From Simmondsia chinensis (taxonomy: Eukaryota > Streptophyta > Magnoliopsida > Caryophyllales > Simmondsiaceae): a DNA stretch of 64,000 bases. Below, piece after piece: positions 22,070 to 31,796 of the stretch (positions are counted from its first letter, which is position 1; each line of letters begins with the position of its first letter). Where the stretch lies: positions 8,274,071 through 8,338,070 of the forward strand of contig JAGTTD010000024.1 in assembly GCA_018398585.1 (NCBI GenBank), written 5' to 3'. The position numbers and the translations under genes are program-made. The notes beneath the pieces were generated by a model, which saw only the letters and a program-made list of their open reading frames with translations, did not search any database and was not told where the DNA came from.

Positions 22070-22518
22070 ACAAATAATCCTTGGATCTTAACCATAACTT
22101 TTCCGCTAAAGGAACCAAGAGTATCTGCATACCATCGTGATATACCTTGTTTCTAGGAATCTTAAAGCTTACATTCTGTTAATTTGTCAAAGTCTGCAGT
22201 TTTTCTCTTTCTCTCATGTGTATAGAGAGGCTAGCAGGTTTACCGACTTTGTCGCAGGTAAGGGCTACAAGCGATCGGATTTTCTAGTCGGAAATTTGGA
22301 TCCTTCTAGCACCCTCATTCTTATTTCGCGTTCTAAAGCTTCAGGCTGCCCCGTGCTTAGAGGGGGGATCTGAAGTTGATCCCTTTGTCGTTACCATTCT
22401 CAAAAAAAAAAAAATTAAAAAAAGTGTACAAATAAAGAGCAGATGCTTAATGAAAAAGAGAGAATTTGCATGCTCATATATTTGATATTTTCAATATCTT
22501 GTACTTATTTTATAACAA
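21991..22518 (+). repeat. Remnant of copia-1 5' LTR, split by a LINE fragment
   Basis: Includes a (TA)n(TG)n microsatellite (22012-22069) and, after the LINE insertion, tgtacaaataaagagcagatgc ... ttcaatatcttgtacttattttataaca (22426-22518). The same terminal stretch recurs at 40914-41006, which I take as the end of the matching 3' LTR. The left limit is not defined. Confidence 0.55.
22077..22423 (+). mobile_element. 5'-truncated LINE (non-LTR retrotransposon) 3' end
   Basis: A 347-bp insertion flanked by perfect 11-bp duplications GTGTACAAATA (22066-22076 and 22424-22434). It ends in an A-rich tail (22402-22423). The coding remnant contains FSHVYREASRFTDFVAGKG, which matches the end of the RNase H domain of plant L1-type elements (HVYREaNr.AD.lA). 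The stop follows shortly, and then the 3' UTR and tail. Heavy 5' truncation with a long duplication is the usual outcome of target-primed reverse transcription. Confidence 0.85.
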
Positions 22519-22531
22519 GTTATTAGCACAA
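22519..22531 (+). promoter_or_regulatory. Primer binding site of copia-1
   Basis: AGTTATTAGCACA directly follows the presumed LTR end TTTTATAACA. It is a decayed form of the CGTTATCAGCACGA site seen on the minus strand at about 40261-40277 beside another Copia LTR. Confidence 0.5.
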
Positions 22532-22559
22532 CACTCTACCTATAAGCATTTTTAAAATA

Positions 22560-23720
22560 TCCTTCCTCAGAAAGCTTCATTTCATTTTTGGAAGAAAATA
22601 TTCATCACACGTTTTCAATGCTGAAATTTATCTTACTGCTATGAACCCTGGTGAGAAAATCAAAATAAAATATCCTAGCGGAAACAAGTAAAAGCAACTA
22701 TTTTTTTTGACACCACCTAATGAGAAATTAAAGACTGAATATAATTGAAGATCATTTTATTTAATGCAATAATCTAAAAAAGAGGGATTAGCTGTCAAGG
22801 AACCAACTTTTCCAAAAGCTTAAGCTGATGGGTGAAGGCCCAGGAATGGTTTTGTCCTATAACATGCGCTCTCACGTAAAGGTCCATTAGCTTTAAAGCG
22901 TGGATAGTGCACATGCCACCTCATACTTTGTGCTTATATTATATTCATGTTGAAAGTAAGGGCTGTTGAAATTCGAACTCGTGACCTCTTGGTCAACAAA
23001 GCTCTGATACCATGTCAAGGCACCAACTTTTCCAAAAGCTTAAGCTGATGAGTGAAGGCTCAGGAATGGTTTTTGTACTCTAACATTAGCATCAGAAAGT
23101 TGTCATTTTTCCAAAAACTCGTTATGATTAAATTCACTTGCAGCTACAAGGCTCTAAATCAGTGAGGGAGTACAATTCAGCTATATTTAAAATTAGTTCT
23201 CAATTAAAATTATGTGAAGAGGGAATTACTGATGAAGATATGTTAGAAAACAAATACTCTACATTCCATGCTTCAAATATGAGCTAGCAACAACAATATT
23301 GAGAGCATGGTTTTAAAAAATATTTTGAGCTTGTATCATATTTATTAGTGGTTAAACAGAATAATGAGCTTTCATTGAATAATTATCAATAACATCCAAC
23401 TGGTAGCCTGGCATTCACTGAAGTGAATACAATGTCATTTAAAAGACGTGGGCGAGAAGGTGGTGTTAAAAGAGGTGGATGATGCGTTAATCAATGGACC
23501 CATGAAGGGGACCGGCATCAGCAACCGCATTAAAGTGGTAGGGCAAATCTCCAGAAGTGGAATAAAGCTACATCAAAGCAAAATAAAGCAAACCTCAAAT
23601 TATAAAGACTTTTTCTATAAATATGGAGCAAAGTGGCAATAGTCTCATACTTGTCAAACTTCAGGGCACTTGGTTAATCTTTACCAAGTCTTCGTTAAAG
23701 AGAAGGGGAGAAGGGCAGAA
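22560..23720 (+). pseudogene. Copia-1 gag, split by a TRIM
   Basis: Before the TRIM, AEIYLTAMNPGEKIK (about 22625-22670) matches the start of Copia gag (UBN2-type). After it, QGSKSVREYNSAIFKISSQL (about 23140) and KLCEEGITDEDMLENKYSTF follow. The decayed knuckle reads FYKYGAKWQ.SHTC near 23605-23655, where the intact relative at 37.5 kb has CYRCGTKGHWSRTC. It has several stops and belongs to the same family as the minus-strand copies at 37-40 kb. Confidence 0.75.
22793..23085 (-). mobile_element. TRIM retrotransposon, copy 2 (best preserved)
   Basis: A 293-bp element with terminal direct repeats at 22793-22864 and 23013-23085 (TGTCAAGG...TAACA, about 73 bp). The perfect complement of the initiator tRNA-Met site, GCTCTGATACCA, at 23001-23012 abuts the right repeat, so the element runs on the minus strand. 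Five-base duplications TTAGC flank it (22788-22792 and 23086-23090). The interior is about 150 bp and non-coding. It interrupts the gag of copia-1. Confidence 0.92.
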
Positions 23721-24530
23721 ATAACTTTACTGAGCCCCCTTTTTTTTTTTTTAACTTTGCGGTATTTTTAAACATCAAACCAAACGCTTCAGGTTTTTCA
23801 AATTATGAAGGAGCACGAGCGAGCGCATGCACACGCACACATATATAAGCTAAAAAGTAGTATAATTTTTTTTTTCTAATATTTTAAGACTAACTGTAAA
23901 TTTTCAAAACCATGTCATTGTCAAGTTAAGAACACTTCTCTAATTTTCATAAAATTTTCCCAAGTAATCTTGCATTTTTTGACTTCCCTTATATGTGAAA
24001 GGTATTGCGGTACTTACTTATGCGGCGAGCGTTCAAAGTATTACAATATGTTGATTTATTGGGCCTTTAGTAGTTGCCTACTTTCATTTTGAGTTTTATT
24101 AGCAAGAGTCTCTTATATCACTTTTATAAATTTTCTTCGTGACATTGTTATGTAATATATGTTCAATGAATGTTACTTTTTCTGTTTATTATCTCGAAAA
24201 ACTTATGTTTTTTTTTTCTTTTTGCTAAACACTACTCATTTTCCTATTCTTTTTCTCTCCTTGTTGTAAACTCATAAGTGAAATTCTAAATCTCTATATT
24301 TATTTGTTGTCGCTCGTTGTTACTCGTATGTGTCCTTAACGGAGAAATTTCTGAATTCGCCACTATTGAGAGGAAAATAAGGGCCAAGATTTGTTGAGCA
24401 TTTGAGGGGGAAAAAAATCTCACCCCCCCACCCCCCAAAATACCTCTTCTTTTTCTCTTATATATATCCTTATGTCTTTCCATACTAAAAATAGGAGCTT
24501 CAAGCCCTTAATCATAAACAAGATTATGGA
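23721..24530. other. AT-rich stretch inside copia-1, nothing recognised
   Basis: Lies between gag and protease of copia-1 and has no coding similarity. It has T-rich runs at about 23740-23752 and 24209-24220 and a C-rich run at 24421-24436. It may hold another old insertion, but no termini were found. Confidence 0.4.
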
Positions 24531-26428
24531 AAGCAATATGTTCTTGATTGACAGCAGCACAACACATACAATTCTTCGTGGAAGAAAATACTTTCACAAA
24601 ATTGACATTAGTTGAAATTAATGTACATACAACATCTAATTCTACCACTCTAATCAAAAGCTCCGAAAGAACAAGTTATGTAGCCAAATGGAACTAAGCT
24701 TTATATTAGTGATGCATTATGTTCTAGTACATCTAGAAGAAATCTACGTAGTGTTAAATATATCCGATGCAATGGACACCGTAGTAATGTAGAATATATC
24801 TACATTACTTCTATTGTTTCAGGCCAGAAACTCGTTTAGAGAAAATTTCTATTTTCTCTTTGGGACTATATTATACAAATATAAGGGTAATCAAAATAAA
24901 TTTTACGCTACAAAAGTGTTCGAATCCTAAGTTATTTATACTTTGACATGATCAGCTTAGTCATCAAGGACTACAATAATGCAAGGAATTATAGAAACAC
25001 TCATGGTTATCTGTTGTCAGATCACAAAATCTTATTACTCAAGGACTACACTTATGCGGCATGTACTCAAGAAAAGTTAATAGTTAGACCATTTCTTCCA
25101 AAAGTATTCCTTGAATTACCTTCTTTTCTACATTAAATACAAGGTGATATGTTCGTTCTATTCAACCTCCAGTGGACTATTCCGATATTTTACGGTCCTC
25201 ATTGATGCTTCTACTAGATAGTCTTATGTGTCTTTATTATATATTCGTAATGTTGCATCTGCTAGATTTTTGCCCAAATAATAAAGTTAAGAGCACGCTT
25301 CTCTGACCACCCAATATCGGCATTTCGTCTTTATAATGCTAGTGAATTTACTTCCAAATCATTTTATGACTATTGTATGTCAATTAGGGTGAATGTGCAA
25401 GATCTTGTCGCCCAAAATCATACTTAAAACGAATTTTCTGAGTCTTTCATTAGGTGTCTTCAATTAATTGACAGACCTATGCTTATGAAGTCCAAGTCAC
25501 TTACATCTGCTTGAGACATATGATAGTATATGCTGCTTCTTTAGCTTACACTAAACCAAGTGCATTCCATAAGCACTCCATTACTATTAATTTTTGACCA
25601 ACAACCAAATATTTCTCATCTCATTATTTTTGATGCCATCACAGGGGTATCTCAGTTGGTGGCGTTTCCTACCCATGCGGTCATCGCCCAGGGGTCAGGA
25701 GTTCGACCCTCATTGAGGATATACCTATAACTTACCTGCTCATAGGGATTGTGGGCCTTCTCATGGGTCAGGGTTTACTAGGACAATCCAAGTTCCTCGT
25801 TACCCCAAAAAAAAAAAATCCATAATGCAATAAGATGCAACCTTAATGTTGCCTAGGGGTTTTTGTTGGCCTTGACCCTCCATCAACTGCTAGCTATCTT
25901 AAACCCACTATAGACGATCTTTTTAGTGCTCATTTCTTAGATCTGTGTCTTTGATGAATTAGTTTTCCTGCATCACGGGAAGATAAAAAGCCAAATATGG
26001 AACCTTGTGAGATAAGTTTGAATGTGTTAGAATTATCTCATCTTGATCCTCGTCCAGTCAACGTGAACTTGAAGTACAAAAAGTTATTGATTTGTAGAGT
26101 TTTGAAAATCAATTACCTGATATTTTCAGCAACGCTCACAAAGTAACAAAATCTCATGTACCAGTTGCGAATGTATCTTCTTATATTTCAATCCTGCATG
26201 AAAATCAACTGGTACAATAACAAATGAATCTAAATCATGCTAAAAGCATAGTAGACCTATTGATCCAAAGGACTTAGTACCCTGGAAGAGTAAAGGACAA
26301 GAAAAATGCCCTCAAGTAAATATCAGTGCGCTTGAAGAGGATGTTACTTCTTAAGAGGCTATTACACCTCCAGAGATAATTATTCCTGAAGAGATTGCAC
26401 CAATGGAATAAAAAATTGCACATCAACA
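24531..26428 (+). pseudogene. Copia-1 protease and integrase relic
   Basis: The protease phrase FLIDSSTTHTIL is at about 24540-24575. The pre-integrase phrase HDQLSHQG is near 24945, followed by the CAACTQEKLIVRPFLPKV-like block at about 25050-25110. The integrase core is recognisable but shredded (LIDASTR-like at about 25200, INRLRHMIVYAA-like near 25500). After the SINE, the downstream LGVFVGLDPPSTASYLKP follows (about 25850-25910). An acidic linker continues to 26428, where Gypsy B is inserted. Stops are frequent. Confidence 0.7.
25644..25818 (+). mobile_element. tRNA-derived SINE
   Basis: The 5' part has RNA polymerase III-type internal promoter boxes: an A-box-like TATCTCAGTTGGTGG (25648-25662) and a B-box-like GGAGTTCGACCCTC (about 25698-25711). 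It is about 160 bp long and ends in a 12-base A tail (25807-25818). It is inserted in the integrase part of copia-1 and replaces a few codons. No clean target duplication was found. Confidence 0.75.
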
Positions 26429-26795
26429 TGTCATGATTAGAGCTTAATTGAAGAATAATTTCTCTACCGGATCAATTCAAAGTAATAAAGCGGGAAAGTA
26501 AGTTAGTTCATGTTAGTATTACTTGTATCGTCCTAAGTCAAGTTTGGCAGCAGGACTTACGATTAAGTCGATTTAGGTGGTTAAAGAGTAAGTTCAGATT
26601 CAATGGTTTGCTCTTAATATTGTATTAGTATAAATAGCAAAATCTCTTGTAAAGTTGGATTCATGAATGATGAAATTGATGATTTCTCTCTCTCATCTCT
26701 AAATTTCTCTCTAAGTCTCATCCCCTTCACTTCTTTTCTCATCTAAACTCTCCAAAACCTAGGTTATGAATCAAGATTGATTTTGATTCATAACA
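26429..26795 (+). repeat. 5' LTR of Gypsy B
   Basis: 367 bp, TGTCATGATT...CATAACA. A 12-bp inverted repeat, GTTATGAATCAA / TTGATTCATAAC (26763-26774 and 26783-26794), forms a potential hairpin directly before the primer binding site. It has a TATA-like tataaatagc near 26630-26640. Confidence 0.9.
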
Positions 26796-26812
26796 ATTGG
26801 TATCGGAGCTTG
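26796..26812 (+). promoter_or_regulatory. Primer binding site of Gypsy B
   Basis: ATTGGTATCGGAGCTTG immediately follows the LTR. It is one base off the TGGTATCAGAGC complement of initiator tRNA-Met. Confidence 0.85.
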
Positions 26813-26894
26813 AGATTGCATTTGATCGGATTGACTTTGGTTCAATTGGATTGCATTTGCATCTACCAAGCCTTATCTGTTCGATTTTGCTCAA

Positions 26895-27975
26895 TTGCTC
26901 ACAATTCTGGCTAGGCATAAGAAATTAGCACCAATGGCAGGAGGAGTGACTACGAGAGCTAATACAGCTACCAATGCTGCCAATAACAATGCTACTTATG
27001 CTGCTGCTGCGGCTGGAACTGATTCAGGAAGTAATCAAGCTGATCGGATTGAGCAGATGATGCATTTGATTTTGTCAATGAAGCAAGACATGGACCAAAA
27101 GTTTGAGGCATAATCATAGAGGTTTGATTCACAAACTCAGCAGCTTATAGGCTTACAGCAGCAGGCACAAAGATAGATTCTGCCTGTTGGAGAGAGTATG
27201 TTGCTTCCTGCAAGTTAGCAGGTGAGAGTAAGCCAACAAGCTAGACCATCGGATCCTAGTCCTCCACCAGGTCTTGTTGACAGTGGAGATAGTACATCAA
27301 CTCAGACTGCCTCGTGTGGATTTAGAGCCTTTTGATGGCACAATGCCTCAATCTTGGGTGAGGAAGTGTGAAAGGTACTTTCGTTTCTATAAGATTAAGG
27401 AACATGAGATGGTAGAATTGGTTGTGTAATTGCGTGGGGAATTAGAGGTGTGGTATTATAGTTTGAGGCGATGTAAACCTGCAATAACTTGGCTTGAATT
27501 TGTTAATGAACTTTGTGATCGGTACGGGGATGAAGACATAAGTGAGGTTGTGGACAATTTTAATAAGGTGACTCAAGTCACGACTGTGGAGGATTATATG
27601 ATAAGATTTGAAAAGCTTCGAGCCAGGATGTTGTCTGTACATCCAGAAGCACCGGAGGCCTATTATGTTTCAAGTTTTGTGAGTGGACTCAAGCCTAAAA
27701 TCAAGAATATGGTTAAGGCATTTGATCCTTCCACTCTAGCTCAAGCTCATTCGAAGGCAAGATTAAGAGCATGGTTTTAACTACTCTTGAATCTCAGAGA
27801 GTTCGAAATGCTCCAATTGGATCTTCTTCAGCAAGATTTCCACAGTCTAATAACCGATCTGTGAATTCTGATGAGAAGAAGCCTTAGAGGCCTTGCTCCA
27901 AATGCAACCAGCATTATTTCTTAGGCCACAAGTGTGATCCAAAGTATCTTATGTTAGCTTCGGGTATGGATGCTG
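26895..27975 (+). pseudogene. gag of Gypsy B
   Basis: The gag start has an alanine/asparagine-rich N-terminus (GGVTTRANTATNAANNN), then a MHLILSMKQDMDQKFEA stretch before a stop at about 27111. The core gag domain is at 27330-27775, with FDGTMPQSW, ELEVWYYSLRR, ELCDRYGDEDISEVVDNF and SSFVSGLKPKIKNM. A CSKCNQHYFLGHKC knuckle follows at about 27896-27937, then an acidic linker. Internal stops lie near 27111, 27174 and 27429, and there is a frameshift near 27765. Gag would form the particle; this one cannot be made whole. Confidence 0.82.
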
Positions 27976-28074
27976 TGGAATTGGAGGAAGGGGATGATGG
28001 ATGTGATTTGGAGGAACAGAACAAGGAGAAGGATGATGAAACTGATGAAGATGAGGCTGAAATTTTTGACAGGA

Positions 28075-28470
28075 AGTGGTTAACATAATACCATACGAAT
28101 TAAGGAAGAAGTGGGACAGAGGTACTTATTGATACTAATTGATAGCGGAATTACACATAGCTTCCTAGATCCCAAAGTAGTAAGATCAGTGGGGCAAGAT
28201 TTGGTCAAGACCGGCCCTTTGGCTGTCACGGTGGCTAATGGTAATTCAATGTTGACACACACCAAGTGCAAAAACTTCAACTGGAAGATGCAAGGTCACA
28301 AATTTGAATATGATTTTAGAGTATTAAGATTGGGAGGTTGTGACATGGTGTTAGGGGTTGATTGGATGAAGACCATTACTCTTTGACTTCACTCAGCTTA
28401 CAGTATCATTTGAAAGAGGTGGACAGAAGGTGAAGCTTCAAGGTATTATGGAGCAGGGCCAACTTTAAAT
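28075..28470 (+). pseudogene. Protease of Gypsy B
   Basis: The aspartic protease core LLILIDSGITHSFLDPK (about 28120-28175) has the D-S-G catalytic triad intact. Downstream, LGGCDMVLGVDWMKTI ends in a frame break at about 28380. It processes the polyprotein in intact relatives. Confidence 0.85.
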
Positions 28471-28481
28471 GATGAAGACAG

Positions 28482-29935
28482 TTGCAGAGTGTGCTCAAGA
28501 AAGGGAGTTATCAATGGGTTGGACAACTCTACTCTATCACGGCTGCTTCTAAACTTGATCAAGTGGGTTCCAGCATTGCTTTAGATTCATTGTTACAGAA
28601 GTATGGAGACATATTTGAGCAACTAAATTCTCTGCTACCTACAAGGGAGCTTGATCATGCCATTCCCTTGAAAGAAGGCTCCAATCCAGTGAATCTTTGC
28701 CCTTATAAGTATCCACATTCCCAAAATAATGAGATTCAGAGGAAAGTAGAGGAGTTGTTGAAGACCAAGTTCATAAGGCATAGTAACAGCCCTTTTGCTT
28801 CTTTGGTGATCTTGGTTAAAAAGAAAGATGGGACCTCTCGAATGTGCATTGATTATCGTCAACTGAATTCTCTTACTATCAAGGATAAATTTCCAATTCC
28901 AATCATTGACGATCTCCTGGATGAGTTATATGGTTCCAAGTATTTCTCCAAATTGGACTTACGACAAGGCTATTATCAGATTAAAGTACAAGACCATGAC
29001 ATTCACAAAACTGCTTTTAGGACCCATCATGGGCATTATGAGTTTGTGGTGATGCCCTTTGGACTGTCCAATGCTCCAGCCATGTTTCAGGCCTTGATGA
29101 ACTCGATGTTAAGCCCTACTTGAGGAAGTTCATTCTTGTGTTCTTTGATGATATCTTGGTCTATAGTTCTTCCTTACAAAAGCATGTTACACATCTTGAG
29201 CTTGTTTTTCAAACTATGTGACAGCACCAGCTTTTTGCTAAGCTATCTAAATGTACGTTTACCAAAGCTCAAGTGGAGTAATTAGGCCATGTGATTTCAG
29301 GTGACGAGGTAGCTACAGATCCAAGCAAGGTGCAGGTCATGAAGGATTGGCCAGAACCAAGATCTCTTAAGTAGTTAAGAGGATTTTTGGGCTTAACAAG
29401 ATACTATCGCAAATTTGTAGTTGGATATGGACTTACTACCAAGCCCTTGATAGATTTGCTTAAGAAAGACACTTTCATCTGGAGTGATTGGGCAAGGGAA
29501 GCATTTGAGCGGTTGAAGAATGCTATAATCACTGCACTAGTACTGGTCATGCCAGATTTTAGCTTGCCTTTTGTATTGGAGGCAAATGCTTGTAGCAATG
29601 GAATTGGAGCAGTACTATCTCAGAATGGAAGGCCTTTAGCTTATCTCAGTCAGGCTCTAGGGCTCAGAAATCAGAGTTTGTCAATTTATGAGGAGTACAT
29701 TGCAATATTATTAGTAGTGCAAAAATGGAGGCATTATTTGGAGGGTCATCATGTCATAATCAAAACAGATCATTAAAGTCTCAAATATTTGTTAGAGTAA
29801 AGAATTTTTACGAGACTTCAAAGGGAGGGATTGATGAAGATGTTGGGGTCAGACTATACTATTGAATAAAAAAAGGGAATTGACAACTCAGTTGCTGATG
29901 CTCTCTCAAGTAGATAAGATGCTGCTCTTACTCAT
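28482..29935 (+). pseudogene. Reverse transcriptase and RNase H of Gypsy B
   Basis: RT blocks: [20 protein letters not shown] (about 28803-28862), [26 protein letters not shown], then a frameshift near 29115 and the FFDD box (about 29142-29153). RNase H shows a first catalytic position changed to asparagine (LEANACSNGIGAVLS, about 29575-29620), where the relatives have ETDAS. It continues with YRKFVVGYGL and an in-frame stop after KTDH. Loss of the RNase H aspartate adds to the evidence that the copy is dead. Confidence 0.88.
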
Positions 29936-30149
29936 AAAGAGGTTGAGGATGCTTCATGTGCTGCCATAACACAAGTTGTGCCATTGTGGATGACAGAAGT
30001 GATTAAGGCCTATGAAAATGATGCTTTCGCTAAAAAATTGTGTCATTCCTAGATGCATGCAGGCAACATCTAATTCCAGTTTAGATACTACAGTCAGCAA
30101 TGGAATTATACGCATCAAGGGGAAAATTTACATTGGCAAAAGTACATAA

Positions 30150-31420
30150 TTGAGAAAATAAGTAATTGTGGCTTCACACGACTCCCCTTGGGGAGGATAT
30201 TCAGGATTTGAAGGAACTTATCAAAGAATTAAGCAATATTTCCATTGGGTTGGCATAAAGAAGGAACTGCAAGCTTTTGTTCAGCAGTGTGAAGTTTGTG
30301 AAAGACCCAAGAGTGATCACATGCCTTACTAGGGTTTGTTGCGGCCCTTGCCGGTCCGTGATGGAGCTTGGACACACATTAGCATGGATTTTATTGAGGG
30401 ATTGCCAAAATCTGAAGCAAGAGAAGTTATATGGGTGGTGGTTGATCACTTCACTAAGTTCAGCCATTTCATTGCTTTCCAACATCCAATCTCAACTGAA
30501 AAATTAGCAAGGCTCTTCTTGGATCACATTTATAAGCTTCATGAGCTTCCTCAATCGATCTTGTCAAACAGAGATAGGCTATTCACAAGCAACTTTTGGC
30601 GTGAGCTTTTCCTACTGCTTGGCACAACCTTAGCATTGAGTTCCTCTTATCATCTACAGTCAGATGGCCAAACATAGAGGGTGAACCAATGTACTGAGCA
30701 GTATTTGCGGGGAATGACATTCTCTCATCCTAAGAATTGGCATAGACGGTTGTCTCTTGCAGAATTTTGGTACAATGCTCATTCACATTCTTCCTTGGAC
30801 ATAACTCCGTTCAAGGCCTTGTATGGTTGTGATCCTCCTTTACCATTGATGTGTCAAGGAGTAGTTTCCCATGTGGGGGAAGTTAATGATCTGCTTAATC
30901 AAAGGAGGCAATTGGTTCAACAACTTAAGGACAATCTATAGGTTGCTCAGGCAAGGATAAAGAACTATACAGATAGGAAGAGGTCTGATAGGAGCTTCAC
31001 TGTGGGAGACCTTGTCTACCTTAAATTGCAACCTTACAAGCAGAGTTCAGTGGCCATACGCAAGAACATCAAATTATGTGCTCGTTATTTTGGTCCATAC
31101 AAAGTCTTGGAGAAAATTGGCAAGGTTGCTTATCAATTGGAACTACCATCTAACTCCTTGGTGCATTCAGTCTTCCACGTATCCTTACTTAAGAAACATG
31201 TTGCAACTAGAGCAAGTAGTTCAGTAGGGCCATTGCAAGCTTCTATGCAGCGTATACTTGTGCAGGAACTAGAGAAGATCTTGGCAACATGCAAGGTGCA
31301 GCATCAGGGAGTACAAGTCAAGCAAGTGCTGGTGTAATGGTCGAATTTGGGCCACGAGAATGCTACTTGGGAAGAGTGGTCCTTTCTCAAATCTCAATTT
31401 CCTTCTCTCCATTCTTGAGG
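30150..31420 (+). pseudogene. Integrase and chromodomain-like tail of Gypsy B
   Basis: The zinc-binding part is damaged: a conserved His is replaced in HDSPWGGYSG, and CEVCERPK is at about 30292. The core has D in ISMDFIEGLP (about 30387) and D in SNRDRLFTSNFW (about 30570). The catalytic Glu codon, in the QSDGQTxRVN context, is a TAG stop at 30675-30677. The tail has GDLVYLKLQPYKQS (31002) and [14 protein letters not shown] chromodomain-like W..L..E.ATWEEW..L..QFP ends near 31419, after one stop at 31335. Confidence 0.87.
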
Positions 31421-31432
31421 CAAGAATGTGCT

Positions 31433-31446
31433 AGAGAGGGGGGTAT
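31433..31446 (+). promoter_or_regulatory. Polypurine tract of Gypsy B
   Basis: AGAGAGGGGGGTAT lies directly before the 3' LTR, the expected position for the plus-strand primer. Confidence 0.85.
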
Positions 31447-31791
31447 TGTTATGATTGAAGCTTAATTGAAGAATAATTTCTCGACCGGGTCAATTCAAAG
31501 TAATAAAGCGGGAAAGTTAGTTCATGTTTGTATTACTTGTATTGTCCTAAGTCAAGTTTGGCGGCTGGACTTACGGTTAAGTCAATTTAGGTGGTTAAAG
31601 AGTAAGTCCAGATTCAATGTTTTGCTCTTAATCTTGTATTAGTATAAATAAGATCTCTTGTAAAGTTGTATTCATGAATGATAAAATTGATGATTTTTGT
31701 CTCTCATCTCTAAATTTCTCTCTAATTCTCATGTCCTTCACTTCTTTTCTCATCTCAACTCTCCAAAACCTAGGTTTCTTGATTCATAACA
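31447..31791 (+). repeat. 3' LTR of Gypsy B
   Basis: 345 bp, TGTTATGATT...CATAACA. It is highly similar to 26429-26795, but the hairpin before the end is shortened by a small deletion (aggtttcttgattcataaca). Confidence 0.9.
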
Positions 31792-31796
31792 CAACA

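Larger units (their letters stand above)
26429..31791 (+). mobile_element. Gypsy element B (chromodomain Ty3/Gypsy)
   Basis: A full-length 5363-bp element inserted in copia-1, with CAACA duplications at 26424-26428 and 31792-31796. The LTRs are 26429-26795 and 31447-31791. The primer binding site and polypurine tract are both in place. The order is gag, zinc knuckle, protease, RT, RNase H, integrase, chromodomain-like tail. It has many nonsense codons and one or more frameshifts, so it is a dead copy. It is closely related to C and to N. Confidence 0.93.

Noticed and set aside
22981..23012. tRNA gene-like B box and TGATACCA end
   Set aside because: There is no tRNA cloverleaf; the signal is the primer site and internal phrase of a TRIM.
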